Counted from the first letter of the stretch, positions 17,081 to 26,579 are shown. The stretch: DNA of 64,000 nt from Sphingobacterium olei (GCF_005048855.1 NZ_SUME01000003.1:496001-560000); one strand, 5' to 3'. The notes: generated by a model not told the origin, from the sequence alone. Made by a program: numbers and translations.

Positions 17081-17088
17081 TAACTTTG
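17081..17088 (+). promoter_or_regulatory. TAnnTTTG promoter box for the SDR gene
   Basis: TAACTTTG, 30 bp before the ATG at 17119, with no TTG at the -33 distance. Confidence 0.5.
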
Positions 17089-17118
17089 TATTAACAATAA
17101 CAATTAATAGTTACTAAA

Positions 17119-18117
17119 ATGAAACAAAACAATTATCAGGGAGCGTTGCAAAAATCAGTAGGATCTGGATTCAACGCTACATCAACTACAAATGATGTTA
17201 TCAGTGGTATAAACCTTACGGGGAAAATTGCCATCGTAACAGGAGGTAATACAGGCATCGGCTTGGAAACCTCCAAAACGCTAGCTGCAGCAGGAGCGAC
17301 AGTAATAGTTCCTGCCCGAGATATTGAAAAGGCAAAGAAAAACCTGCAAGGCATTGACCATGTCGAGCTGGAAGCGATGGATTTGATGGATCCGAGTTCC
17401 ATTGACGCCTTCGCCGAAAAATTTCTGGCGTCAGGCAGACCACTTCATGTTCTGATCAATAATGCGGGTATTATGTGGGTTCCATTACGGAGGGATAGTC
17501 GTGGTATTGAATCGCAGCTAGCCACCAATTATTTAGCACAATTTCAGCTTACAGCAAGGTTATGGCCCGCCCTTAAAAAAGCTGATGGTGCAAGAGTTAT
17601 CAACGTATCATCTCACGGACATCACTTCGGTGCTTTCGATTTCGATGATCCCAATTTCCAACATCGCGAATACAAAACATTGCAGGCTTATGGTCAGTCA
17701 AAAACTGCCGGCAACTTATTTTCCCTTGAGTTAGACAACCGTGCTAAGGTATTTAATATAAGAGCCTATTCCTTGCATCCGGGCTCTATTGGAGGTACCG
17801 AACTAGGTAGGGAAGCACCATTGGAACTATTTCAACAAATGGGATTCTGTGATGCCGAGGGGAACCTGTTGCCGGAAGTACTTGCTTCACTGAAAACCAT
17901 TCCTCAGGGAGCGGCCACGACGGTCTGGTGTGCGGTCAGTCCAGCACTCGCCCATATAGGAGGGGTGTATTGTGAAGATGGGGATATAGCCGAATTGGCT
18001 ACGGAATCGTCGAACACGAACGGTGGCGTAATGTCTTATTCATTGGATGAGGCCAATGCAAAGCGATTGTGGACATGGAGTGAAGAGGCGACAGGTATAG
18101 CGTTTCAGATTGATTAA
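17119..18117 (+). CDS. Short-chain dehydrogenase/reductase
   Basis: A 332-residue NAD(P)-dependent oxidoreductase. The cofactor motif is TGGNTGIG (about residue 41), NNAG is at about residue 114, the catalytic serine lies in VINVSSHGHH, and the active-site pair is YGQSK. It is longer than the usual 250 residues because of an N-terminal arm and a C-terminal extension, as in retinol-dehydrogenase-like SDRs. The substrate cannot be predicted. The AraC-type gene 258 bp downstream and the direct repeats upstream suggest inducible control. Confidence 0.9.
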   Translation: MKQNNYQGALQKSVGSGFNATSTTNDVISGINLTGKIAIVTGGNTGIGLETSKTLAAAGATVIVPARDIEKAKKNLQGIDHVELEAMDLMDPSSIDAFAEKFLASGRPLHVLINNAGIMWVPLRRDSRGIESQLATNYLAQFQLTARLWPALKKADGARVINVSSHGHHFGAFDFDDPNFQHREYKTLQAYGQSKTAGNLFSLELDNRAKVFNIRAYSLHPGSIGGTELGREAPLELFQQMGFCDAEGNLLPEVLASLKTIPQGAATTVWCAVSPALAHIGGVYCEDGDIAELATESSNTNGGVMSYSLDEANAKRLWTWSEEATGIAFQID

Positions 18118-18375
18118 GGTCCTACTTTACTTACATCCCATATTTTTTGTATTATTGAATGGAATAAACAATGCGTAACCTGCTGTGCATTATACTTCTA
18201 AATATGTTATCTTGAGGCTTTAGATCCCTTCCTGTCGGTAGATATGGATCTAAAGCCATGTATGGAAATGTTTATCTTCGATGGGCTTACAAGCTCGGTT
18301 CGACTCCGCTCAACATTAATGGCGATATTTATTCAAAATGTACAACGTGTATGCGTAATAAACTCAAACAAAATA

Positions 18376-19200
18376 ATGGAATATCAAGCAAAATATATAA
18401 CGGAAGATATCAAGCTTTCCTACTATGAAGATAAGTTTTTTAAGTCAGATATTATGTTCGATCAGCATATGTTGGTGTGGTTCATTTCTGGGGAAACAAA
18501 AATTGTGCAGGCCGATGCTACTTATTTCTTCAAAAAAGGTGATATTTTTCTAATTCCCAGAAATCAGCTGGCCACAATTATCAATTATCCCAAAGATGGA
18601 CAACCCCATAAAACGGTCGTCATGCACTTGTCGGTAGAAAGACTTAGGGACTTTTATAAAAACTTGAACGTAAAGTCCAAGGGGTTGAAAACTCCGAAAA
18701 TTTACTGTTTCAATAACCATCCTTTACTGGAAAGTTGTTTGGCTTCATTGATTCCTTATTTTGAATTGACGGATCTTCCCGAAGATATAGCGTCTCTGAA
18801 AATCACTGAAGCGATCAGTATCCTTAGAACTATGGATAAAGAAATAGACCAGGTGCTGGCAAATTTTGAAGAACCAGGTAAAATCGACCTGGCAGACTAT
18901 ATGGAAAAGAACTTTATATTCAATTTACCGTTAGAGAGATTTAGTTATCTGACTGGTCGTAGCCTTACGACCTTTAAAAGAGACTTTAATAAAGCATTCG
19001 ATACTACCCCACAACGATGGCTTACGCAAAAGCGATTGGCGCTGGCACACTATCAGTTTGTAGAGAAGAAGAAAAAGCCGATAGATGTTTGTTATGAAAC
19101 AGGCTTCGAGAATCTGTCACATTTTTCTGCTGCCTTCAAAAAGCAATATGGACTTGCTCCTACGGAGTTGCTGAGTAAATTGAGTAGAAATAACGCCTAA
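18376..19200 (+). CDS. AraC-family transcriptional regulator
   Basis: A 274-residue regulator with an N-terminal cupin-like sensing domain (WFISGETKIVQADATYFF...GDIFLIPRNQ) and a C-terminal double helix-turn-helix. In the latter, the first recognition segment is near LERFSYLTGRSLTTFKRDF and the second near PIDVCYETGFENLSHFSAAFKKQYG, the AraC signature. The start was set at 18376 (MEYQAKYITED); the open frame extends 44 residues further upstream but that sequence looks non-coding. It most likely controls the SDR gene before it; the inducer is unknown. Confidence 0.9.
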   Translation: MEYQAKYITEDIKLSYYEDKFFKSDIMFDQHMLVWFISGETKIVQADATYFFKKGDIFLIPRNQLATIINYPKDGQPHKTVVMHLSVERLRDFYKNLNVKSKGLKTPKIYCFNNHPLLESCLASLIPYFELTDLPEDIASLKITEAISILRTMDKEIDQVLANFEEPGKIDLADYMEKNFIFNLPLERFSYLTGRSLTTFKRDFNKAFDTTPQRWLTQKRLALAHYQFVEKKKKPIDVCYETGFENLSHFSAAFKKQYGLAPTELLSKLSRNNA

Positions 19201-19219
19201 CCATTGAAAGTAAATTAAA

Positions 19220-19927
19220 TTAATCTTTGTTCCTTAATACTTGTTCGTTGTCTTTTTGCTCCATCTCGGTGCCGGCTACACAAAATACAAATTCGCCTTT
19301 GATGGGGTTGTTTTCAAAATGGTTTTTTAACTCGTCAAGTGTGCCACGCACATTTTCTTCGTACAGTTTGCTCAATTCCCGCGATATAGAAGCCTGCCTG
19401 TCTGCTCCGAAGTATTGTATAAATTCGTCAATAGTTTTGAGCAGGCGGTGTGGAGATTCATAGAATATCATGGTCCGTTTTTCCGCTGCAAGCAGTTTCA
19501 TTCGGGTCTGACGACCTTTTTTTACGGGCAAGAATCCTTCGAAGCAAAACTTGTCGTTGGGTAGACCTGAGTTGACTAGTGCAGGAACAAAAGCTGTTGC
19601 TCCGGGCAGGCATTGCACGTTGATACCTTCTTTTATGGCCGCCCGTACCAATAAAAAACCCGGATCTGATATAGCGGGTGTACCAGCATCCGAGATCAAT
19701 GCGATCTGTTGGCCTTCTTTTAAAAACCGGATAATTTCGGACACCGCTTTATGTTCATTGTGCTGATGATGTGCAAATACTTTTTTATCTATACCAAAAT
19801 GTTTTAATAACGGCGCACTTGTGCGTGTATCCTCGGCCAAGATCAAATCTGATTCTTTCAGTACACGTATGGCGCGAAACGTCATGTCTTCCAAATTACC
19901 GATAGGAGTGGGAACTAAGTATAGCAT
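19220..19927 (-). CDS. rsmI: 16S rRNA (cytidine-1402-2'-O)-methyltransferase
   Basis: A 235-residue tetrapyrrole-methylase-fold enzyme that 2'-O-methylates C1402 in the ribosomal P site. It begins with the family signature LYLVPTPIGNLEDMTFRAI and has LILAEDTRTSAPLLKHF, LISDAGTPAISDPGF and a later FYESPHRL motif. The start at 19927 is the conserved N-terminus; the 31 residues upstream in the long frame overlap the divergent serS start and were left out. Confidence 0.94.
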   Translation of the reverse strand: MLYLVPTPIGNLEDMTFRAIRVLKESDLILAEDTRTSAPLLKHFGIDKKVFAHHQHNEHKAVSEIIRFLKEGQQIALISDAGTPAISDPGFLLVRAAIKEGINVQCLPGATAFVPALVNSGLPNDKFCFEGFLPVKKGRQTRMKLLAAEKRTMIFYESPHRLLKTIDEFIQYFGADRQASISRELSKLYEENVRGTLDELKNHFENNPIKGEFVFCVAGTEMEQKDNEQVLRNKD

Positions 19928-19981
19928 AGTCAAAGGTAATAAAATAGTGTCGATTATATGATGCAACACCCCGCTTTTCAT

Positions 19982-19989
19982 TATCTTTG
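19982..19989 (+). promoter_or_regulatory. TAnnTTTG promoter box for serS
   Basis: TATCTTTG, 22 bp before the serS ATG. Confidence 0.45.
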
Positions 19990-20011
19990 TGCCTATTAAA
20001 AATAAATATTT

Positions 20012-21283
20012 ATGTTGCAATTAAATTATATCCGTGAGAACAGGGATACGGTAATCGAAAGATTAGGCGTTAAGAATTTCAAGGATTTGAATTTGGTCGA
20101 CGAAATCATCTTATTGGATGAACAACGTCGCAAGATTCAAAGTGAATCAGACGCATTATCAGCAGAGGCCAATTCTTCCGCTAAGCAAATTGGGGAATTG
20201 ATGCGCCAAGGTAAGAAGGAAGAAGCTGAGGCCGTGAAATCGAAATCGTCGGGATATAAAGAGCAGATAAAGAATTTGTTGGCTGATCTGGAAAGCAAGG
20301 AAAAGGAATTAAATGATAAATTGCTTCATTTGCCCAATCTACCTCACACTTCTGTGCCAGGGGGAGTAGCAGCGGAGGATAATGAAACCGTTTTTGAGCA
20401 CGGTGCGATTCCGGAGTTAACAGAAGATGCACTTCCGCATTGGGAATTGGCCGCAAAATATGATATTATCGATTTTGAATTGGGAACAAAAGTGGCGGGA
20501 GCAGGATTTCCGGTTTATAAAGGAAAGGGCGCCCGCTTACAACGCGGTTTAATTAATTTCTTTTTGGACGAAGCGGAAAAAGTAGGTTTCAAAGAGGTGC
20601 AGGTACCTATTGTCGTGAACGAAGCATCTGCCTATGCCACGGGGCAATTACCGGATAAAGAAGGCCAGATGTATCATGTTACGCAAGATGATCTGTATTT
20701 AATTCCTACAGCAGAGGTGCCTATTACGAATATCTATCGCGATGTGATTGTTAAGGAAGAAGATTTTCCGATCAAACACTGTGGATATACACCTTGTTTC
20801 CGTCGTGAAGCAGGATCGTATGGTGCCCATGTACGTGGTTTAAATCGTTTACACCAATTTGACAAGGTGGAAGTGGTACAGATCGTTCATCCGGATAAAT
20901 CATACGAAGTAGTGGAAGAGATGAGCCAGTATGTGCAGTCTTTATTGCAAAAGTTGGAATTGCCGTATCGTGTCTTGCGTCTTTGTGGGGGGGATATGAG
21001 CTTTGCATCCGCTTTGACTTACGATATGGAAACCTACAGTACCGCACAAAAGCGTTGGTTGGAAGTTTCTTCTGTTTCTAATTTTGAAACCTATCAGTCT
21101 AATCGTCTAAAAGTGCGTTTTAAAAATGCAGAAGGAAAAATGCAATTGGCTCATACTTTGAATGGATCAGCACTGGCTTTGCCACGTATTGTAGCGACCT
21201 TACTAGAAAACAACCAAACTGATAATGGGATCAAAATACCTGAAGTACTGGTGCCGTATGTAGGTTTTGAATATATTGATTGA
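20012..21283 (+). CDS. serS: Serine--tRNA ligase
   Basis: A 423-residue class II aminoacyl-tRNA synthetase that charges tRNA-Ser. The N-terminal coiled-coil arm that contacts the tRNA variable loop spans residues about 30-100. The catalytic core follows with motif 2 (GYTPCFRREAGSYGAHVRGLNRLHQF), the serine-binding PTAEVPITN stretch and motif 3 near NGSALALPRIVATLLEN. Length and motifs are standard. It is divergent from rsmI. Confidence 0.97.
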   Translation: MLQLNYIRENRDTVIERLGVKNFKDLNLVDEIILLDEQRRKIQSESDALSAEANSSAKQIGELMRQGKKEEAEAVKSKSSGYKEQIKNLLADLESKEKELNDKLLHLPNLPHTSVPGGVAAEDNETVFEHGAIPELTEDALPHWELAAKYDIIDFELGTKVAGAGFPVYKGKGARLQRGLINFFLDEAEKVGFKEVQVPIVVNEASAYATGQLPDKEGQMYHVTQDDLYLIPTAEVPITNIYRDVIVKEEDFPIKHCGYTPCFRREAGSYGAHVRGLNRLHQFDKVEVVQIVHPDKSYEVVEEMSQYVQSLLQKLELPYRVLRLCGGDMSFASALTYDMETYSTAQKRWLEVSSVSNFETYQSNRLKVRFKNAEGKMQLAHTLNGSALALPRIVATLLENNQTDNGIKIPEVLVPYVGFEYID

Positions 21284-21288
21284 GATAG

Positions 21289-21324
21289 ATGATTAGGGGA
21301 GCCCTTGAAGGCTTCCCTAATCAT
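21289..21324. terminator. Bidirectional hairpin between serS and a methyltransferase gene
   Basis: A 15-bp stem (21289-21303 with 21310-21324, one G-U pair, six-base loop) fills the gap between two convergent genes. The U-tracts are short. Confidence 0.6.
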
Positions 21325-22026
21325 TTATTTCCTCGGTTCCATCCTTACTAGATACTGGTCATTATCATCTTCGAAGAGAATTTGAACAACCCAGTTCTCC
21401 GCTCTGGCGATCTCGACAAGCATCTTTTGATCGAGGTATAACCATTTAAAAGGTTCGCCTTTATTTCCGTTGTATTCGTATTGATAATTTATTTCACCAA
21501 AATAGTGAACTGGCCGTTGAATGCGGTACTCTTCGTAAAGGTAGGAGATATCTGAACTATCAAACAGCAATTGGCCTTTTTCGCTTAATAATGATTTGCT
21601 GTGTTGCAGCAAGTCCCGAAAACCGTCTGTCGTACCGGCAAGCCCTATTCCATTCATTAAGAAGAGCAAGGTATCAAACTGTTGGTTTTTTAATCGAAAA
21701 AAATCTTCCTGCAGTATATGTTGTACGCCGCGTTCGCGCATGATATTGCAGGCAGTAGCGGAAACTTCCAATGCCGTAACGTCAAAATTCTTTTCTTGAA
21801 GATATAAAGCATGGGATCCAACTCCTGCACCGACATCCAATACCTTGCCATCGCAGAGCGATAAGGCGATAAACTCAAGTTCAGGGAAGTCCTCTTCATC
21901 TCGATAAAAAACTTCAATAGGCATATCCTCGATGTCGCCATAGCTGCTATGTAGTAAAAGCGGTTTTTTTAATTCTCCATTCGTATGGAAATCGAATAAA
22001 GCTTCTCCGTATACATCTCTAGACAT
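21325..22026 (-). CDS. Class I SAM-dependent methyltransferase
   Basis: A 233-residue methyltransferase with motif I VLDVGAGVGSHALYL near residue 65 and the post-I strand FDVTALEVSATA; FDTLLFLMNGIGL is motif IV. The substrate is not recognisable. The ATG at 22026 overlaps the end of pncB (ATGTCTAG shares both signals), which points to translational coupling. The longer frame with 12 extra residues lies inside pncB and was not used. Confidence 0.85.
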   Translation of the reverse strand: MSRDVYGEALFDFHTNGELKKPLLLHSSYGDIEDMPIEVFYRDEEDFPELEFIALSLCDGKVLDVGAGVGSHALYLQEKNFDVTALEVSATACNIMRERGVQHILQEDFFRLKNQQFDTLLFLMNGIGLAGTTDGFRDLLQHSKSLLSEKGQLLFDSSDISYLYEEYRIQRPVHYFGEINYQYEYNGNKGEPFKWLYLDQKMLVEIARAENWVVQILFEDDNDQYLVRMEPRK

Positions 22027-23197
22027 GTTCGCCAATTTGAAGGTATTTTTTTGCCATTTCAATTTCGGCTAGATCTCCCGTATGCTTAAATGGTTCGTCA
22101 GATAATTTGATAACCGGAGTCCATTCACCTTCGTCGGGGAGGGCCTCAGTCATTTTTAATACAATATTCATGCGTCCTAACCCAACATCATTAGTGAAAT
22201 CAGTCCCAATACCAAATGAATGACCGATCTTGTCGGAACAATATTTCACAATCTTCTCTACTTTGTTATAGTCTAACCCATCTGAAAAAATAATGGTTTT
22301 GGACAAAGGATCTATTCCTTTACTGACATAATGATCTATTGTTTTTTGAGCAAATGCTATGGCATCTCCACTATCGTGACGGACGCCATCAAAAAGTTTA
22401 GTGAGTTTTTTGTCAAATTGTTTGAAGAATGCTTCGGTGGTATACGTATCGGATAGCGCAATTCCTAGATCTCCACGATATACATTTGCCCAATTTTCCA
22501 GTCCTAACAGATTCGCCATTTTATAACCGTATTTGGCCGCATGAAACATAAACCATTCGTGCGCATGGGTGCCAATGGGCTTTGTTTGGTACTTCATCGC
22601 AAGATGAATATTGCTGGTTCCGATAAAGGTACTAGAGGGGTGGTTTTTTAGGGTTTTTATAACTAGGTCATGCACATCATAGGAGTGGCGACGACGGGTT
22701 CCGAAGTCGGCAATCGTGATGTTGAGCTTGTCGTATTTATCCATTTTATTGTCTACGATGCGTACGACTTTTTCATCCGACACACGTATTGCACCTGTGG
22801 TTTCGTAGTACAATTCGCTTATCAACGAAAGAATAGGAACTTCCCAAAGAATTGTTCGGTACCAGTAACCCTCGATCTCCACGGTAAGCTTGCTTCCATC
22901 TTGCATAATGATGACTTCATCAGGATTGTATCGATACCCCTGCAAAAAATCAAAATACGTAGGATCAATGTAGGGACAGGTTTGGGCAAAAAACTCTTTT
23001 TCAGATCGGCTCAACATAAGAAGTGCCATATCGTCTATTGCCTTGCGAAGCTGTACATCAAAGCCAGAAGGGAATTTGTGCTCCCCTCGATTGATGAATT
23101 GGTATTTTGCTTTTGCTTTAGGAAACAATTTCACGACCGCATACTGCATTGTGAATTTATAAAAGTCATTATCTAAGATAGAACTGAATTTTGCCAT
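22019..23197 (-). CDS. pncB: Nicotinate phosphoribosyltransferase
   Basis: A 392-residue enzyme that joins nicotinate to PRPP to make nicotinate mononucleotide in NAD salvage. Family features are LDNDFYKFTMQYAV at the N-terminus, the phosphohistidine-region motif FGTRRRHSYDVHD, GTSNIHLA, HEWFMFHAA and GVRHDSGDAIAFA. The length agrees with the bacterial PncB class (about 390-400). It forms an overlapping pair with the downstream methyltransferase. Confidence 0.95.
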   Translation of the reverse strand: MAKFSSILDNDFYKFTMQYAVVKLFPKAKAKYQFINRGEHKFPSGFDVQLRKAIDDMALLMLSRSEKEFFAQTCPYIDPTYFDFLQGYRYNPDEVIIMQDGSKLTVEIEGYWYRTILWEVPILSLISELYYETTGAIRVSDEKVVRIVDNKMDKYDKLNITIADFGTRRRHSYDVHDLVIKTLKNHPSSTFIGTSNIHLAMKYQTKPIGTHAHEWFMFHAAKYGYKMANLLGLENWANVYRGDLGIALSDTYTTEAFFKQFDKKLTKLFDGVRHDSGDAIAFAQKTIDHYVSKGIDPLSKTIIFSDGLDYNKVEKIVKYCSDKIGHSFGIGTDFTNDVGLGRMNIVLKMTEALPDEGEWTPVIKLSDEPFKHTGDLAEIEMAKKYLQIGEHV

Positions 23198-23350
23198 ATA
23201 AGCTTTATTATACTTCTTTTATTCACGAATTAAATTGCCTACAAACTTAGATAATAATACCGATTATTTCCCTATCACCATTAAAAGTCAAACAGCGAAG
23301 CGCTTGTGAATACCATTTAAAAGATATATTAAAGAATAATAATATACATA

Positions 23351-23385
23351 ATAAAAAGAGCGAGCTAGATTACATCCAGCCCGCT
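23351..23385 (-). terminator. Intrinsic terminator after the DUF6600 gene
   Basis: An 11-bp stem with G-U pairs (23359-23369 with 23375-23385) and a five-base loop. On the minus strand it is followed by CTTTTTATT. Confidence 0.75.
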
Positions 23386-23417
23386 TTCGAGTCAATTAAA
23401 CTTAGAAAAATATACTA

Positions 23418-24773
23418 TTAGCGGCTTCCTCGTCCACTGCTTTTTTCGTTGCTATTGCTACTGCCGCGATTGGCAGATGAAGCGGACGCTTGACGGCTTG
23501 GCGCCGAACTTCTCTCCACTCTGGAGCTGGCTGCCGGACGCGATTCACGTACACTTGCCTGTTGCACGCGTTGTGGCGCAGACTGTTGGGTACGCGGCTG
23601 ACTGCGTTGTTCCCTTTGTTGTTGCTGACGCTGAGCCGGTGGTGTAGCTTTTTGCTGGCTTTCGCGCTGAGGGGCAGCAGTGTTCCTTTCGGCCCTGTTG
23701 TTTTCCCTTTGTTGGTTTTGGATCGTGGTATTACGACTTACATTTCCATTCGTACGATTCGGCCGGGCGGCGTTTTGTGTAGCCTGACTTTTAGTACTAG
23801 TAGATGTGCGGTTGTTCCCGTTTGTAATTGTCGCGTTCCCATTACGGTCTATCCTCATCTCACGACCATTGTTCGTTCTGGAGTTGTTAGTGCGACCGAC
23901 GGATGCATCTTGACGATTCGTGTTTCTACTATTTTCTATTCGTCCTCCTGCATTGTTACGGCTGGTGCTGCGGGAAGTATTTGCTACCGGACGACGGTTA
24001 TTATCTCGATCAACAGTGTTGCTACGTGATGAAGTACGCGTGTTTCTATTCTTGTCATGTTCAGGTCTGTAGATAGAAACCGAACGACTGTCAGCGCGTG
24101 AAGCTCCCGGACGATCGGAATGACGTAGATTTCTTACAGTAACACGTTGTCCCAACCTGCGTTCTAAATCTCTACGTGAAGGTCCGCCATAGTAGTGACG
24201 GTTGTTAACGACATAGGTGTTGTGTATGATAGTTGTTCTGTTAAAGAAGTTGGATCTTCCTGGGTAACAGTATCTATGTACGTCTCTGGCAAAAATATGG
24301 CGCGTAGGTGCAAATATCCATAAATTGATCGGCAACCCAATAGATACACTTACATTGACACGCGGTGCCATCGGAGCCCACCCATAATACCCATCTCCAG
24401 AACGCCAGTCTACCCAAGCCGGTCCCCATTCGTATCCGGGTATCCATCCCCAACCTCTGTAATTCGTATATACCCATCTACCATAATGGAAAGGAGCCCA
24501 TCCCCACGGATAGTTGGAGACCCACGTATTGCCATATTCGGTCATCGACCAATACCCATTGGAGCTATAAGGACGGAAGTCAGAGCCGGCATCGGGAAAC
24601 CAGATATCTCCGTACGATGGATCATTGTCCCAGTATCCATATGGCGATAATTCGTTGTAAAATACGTCTAACGACATTGCTCCGTTTCCCTGTGCTTTGG
24701 TATTAAAGGAGAAGACGCCTGTTAATAAGAACACGATTACTAGAATCCGCTGTATTGTTGTCCGAGTGTTCAT
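23418..24773 (-). CDS. Exported DUF6600-type protein with Arg/Asn/Gln-rich tail
   Basis: A 451-residue protein with a cleavable signal peptide (cut near FNTKAQ). Residues about 33-150 are very rich in Trp, Tyr and Gly (YNELSPYGYWD, GWAPFHYGRWVY, GWGWIPGYEWGPAWVDWR), the DUF6600 pattern. A short hydrophobic segment follows, then about 260 residues of low-complexity Arg/Asn/Ser/Gln, including RQQQQREQRSQ and RNTNR-like runs. The tail is strongly basic and predicted disordered. The protein is presumably periplasmic or surface-exposed; the role is unknown. Confidence 0.8.
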   Translation of the reverse strand: MNTRTTIQRILVIVFLLTGVFSFNTKAQGNGAMSLDVFYNELSPYGYWDNDPSYGDIWFPDAGSDFRPYSSNGYWSMTEYGNTWVSNYPWGWAPFHYGRWVYTNYRGWGWIPGYEWGPAWVDWRSGDGYYGWAPMAPRVNVSVSIGLPINLWIFAPTRHIFARDVHRYCYPGRSNFFNRTTIIHNTYVVNNRHYYGGPSRRDLERRLGQRVTVRNLRHSDRPGASRADSRSVSIYRPEHDKNRNTRTSSRSNTVDRDNNRRPVANTSRSTSRNNAGGRIENSRNTNRQDASVGRTNNSRTNNGREMRIDRNGNATITNGNNRTSTSTKSQATQNAARPNRTNGNVSRNTTIQNQQRENNRAERNTAAPQRESQQKATPPAQRQQQQREQRSQPRTQQSAPQRVQQASVRESRPAASSRVERSSAPSRQASASSANRGSSNSNEKSSGRGSR

Positions 24774-24980
24774 AATATCCTTTATTTAAATGAATGATAG
24801 CCTCTGTTTTTTAGTAAGACGGTAAAAGGCTAGAGAAGGTTTAATGAGGTTATTTATCGATGTATAGGGAAGCGAAATTATTTAAGGGATTCTTAATTTT
24901 TTTTATGAAATCACAAAAAAATTTACCTTTTGCTGATATTCTTATAGTATTTAATCGTAGACAAACGATTAAGAAAATAA

Positions 24981-25006
24981 AAAGTTTGTACATTTGCCCA
25001 AACTTT
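24981..25006 (+). promoter_or_regulatory. Promoter box inside an inverted repeat, mla operon
   Basis: TACATTTG (24989-24996) is framed by AAAGTTTG (24981-24988) and its exact inverse CAAACTTT (24999-25006). A repressor or other regulator could bind across the -7 box. The first mla gene starts 40 bp downstream. Confidence 0.4.
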
Positions 25007-25046
25007 GTGTGATTAATTTGGTTAAAATACTAACTCCAGAAAATTA

Positions 25047-25802
25047 ATGGGAAGGAAAATAGAAAGTCTACTTATTGAATTCGCGAGAATACATCGTTTT
25101 TTTATTCGATTTCTACGTGAATTGGTTACTCCTCCCTTTGAATTTAAAGAGATCATAAGGCAATGTTATGAAATTGGTTGGAAGTCGTTTCCACTGATCA
25201 GTTTGACTGGATTTATCGTTGGTTTTGTATTTACTAAACAATCACGTCCTTCCTTGGAAGAATTTGGGGCGACCTCGTGGTTGCCTTCTTTGATTTCAAT
25301 TGCTATTGTAAGAGCGCTGGCTCCTTTAGTGACGGCGTTGATTGCTTCTGGAAAGGTCGGCTCTCAAATCGGAGCAGAGCTCAGCTCGATGAATGTGACG
25401 GAACAGATAGACGCCATGGAAGTGTCTGGTACCAATCCAACCAAATTTTTAATTGTAAGTCGGATTATTGCAACCACCACTATGATCCCTGTACTATGTT
25501 TTTATGTTGCAGGTATTGGGTTATTTGGTGGATACCTCAGTATTATAGCCAAGGATGATATCAGTATTTTGAGCTTCTTTAACCAGGTTTTTGAATCGAT
25601 AGCCGTTAAAGATGTCTTTGCGATGGTAATACGGGCAGTCGTATTTGGTTTTACAATCGGTTTTGCAAGTTGTTATGTCGGCTATTATTCTTCTAAAGGA
25701 ACCGAGGGTGTTGGTAAAGCAGCGAATTCCGCAGTTGTATCCTCCATGTTTTTGGTTTTCATTGAAGAGCTACTAATTGTACAAGTTTTATCTTTCTTTT
25801 AA
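25047..25802 (+). CDS. mlaE: MlaE-family ABC transporter permease
   Basis: A 251-residue inner-membrane permease with about five or six hydrophobic segments. The cytoplasmic coupling motif is clear (GSQIGAELSSMNVTEQIDAMEVSG). MlaE with MlaF and MlaD moves phospholipids between the inner and outer membranes and helps keep outer-membrane asymmetry. It is the first of three Mla genes, with MlaF starting 3 bp after its stop. The direction of transport and soluble partners (MlaB, MlaC) are not visible here. Confidence 0.92.
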   Translation: MGRKIESLLIEFARIHRFFIRFLRELVTPPFEFKEIIRQCYEIGWKSFPLISLTGFIVGFVFTKQSRPSLEEFGATSWLPSLISIAIVRALAPLVTALIASGKVGSQIGAELSSMNVTEQIDAMEVSGTNPTKFLIVSRIIATTTMIPVLCFYVAGIGLFGGYLSIIAKDDISILSFFNQVFESIAVKDVFAMVIRAVVFGFTIGFASCYVGYYSSKGTEGVGKAANSAVVSSMFLVFIEELLIVQVLSFF

Positions 25803-25805
25803 ACC

Positions 25806-26579
25806 ATGGAAAAGGCGATTAAAAACATAAACTTCGAAGATGTAGTCATCCATGTGGATAAGGTCAGTAAATCGTTTGGCGATTTGCATGTTCTCCGTGA
25901 CGTAGATTTGAAGCTTTATAATGGCGAAAACCTGGTCGTACTGGGTCGATCTGGAACCGGAAAGTCTGTGTTGATTAAATTGATCTCGGGTCTTTTGAAA
26001 CCCGATCAAGGCGATCTTATGGTATTGGGGGAGCTGGTTAATAAATTGGATGAACGGGAGTTAAGAACGCTCCGTCAACGTATCGGATTCTCGTTCCAAA
26101 ATAGTGCACTCTATGATAGTATGACTGTTCGTGAAAACCTTGAATTTCCGTTGGTCAGAAATAAGCGAAATTTGACGCGGGCAGAAATTAATAAGGAAGT
26201 CGAGGAGGTGTTGGAAGGCGTCGGGCTTTCACAAGCGATCAACCAAATGCCCTCAGAGCTTTCGGGAGGACAACGCAAACGTATTGGTATTGCACGTACC
26301 TTAATTCTACGGCCGGATATTATGCTATACGATGAACCCACTGCTGGTTTGGATCCGATCACCTGTCTGGATATTAATTCATTAATCAATGAGGTGCAAG
26401 AGCGATATAAAACATCTTCCATCATCATCACCCATGATTTAGCGTGCGCAAAGATGGTAGGAGACCGTATGGTTATGTTGCTTGATGGAAAATTTGAACG
26501 GCAGGGTACATTTGAACAAATTTTTGACACGGAGGATGAACGTGTTAAACCATTTTATGATTATAATTTTATTGTCTAA
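25806..26579 (+). CDS. mlaF: MlaF-family ABC transporter ATP-binding protein
   Basis: A 257-residue ATPase that powers the MlaE permease. Walker A is GRSGTGKS (residues 47-54), the signature is LSGGQRKR (152-159), and Walker B runs into DEPTAGLDP (about 176-184); the H-loop is ITHDLACAKMVGDR. All nucleotide-binding residues are intact. It lies tightly between mlaE and mlaD. Confidence 0.95.
   Translation: MEKAIKNINFEDVVIHVDKVSKSFGDLHVLRDVDLKLYNGENLVVLGRSGTGKSVLIKLISGLLKPDQGDLMVLGELVNKLDERELRTLRQRIGFSFQNSALYDSMTVRENLEFPLVRNKRNLTRAEINKEVEEVLEGVGLSQAINQMPSELSGGQRKRIGIARTLILRPDIMLYDEPTAGLDPITCLDINSLINEVQERYKTSSIIITHDLACAKMVGDRMVMLLDGKFERQGTFEQIFDTEDERVKPFYDYNFIV

Noticed and set aside
23490..24029. 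+ strand open frame of 179 residues
   Set aside because: It lies fully inside the low-complexity tail of the DUF6600 gene and is created by its repetitive codons.
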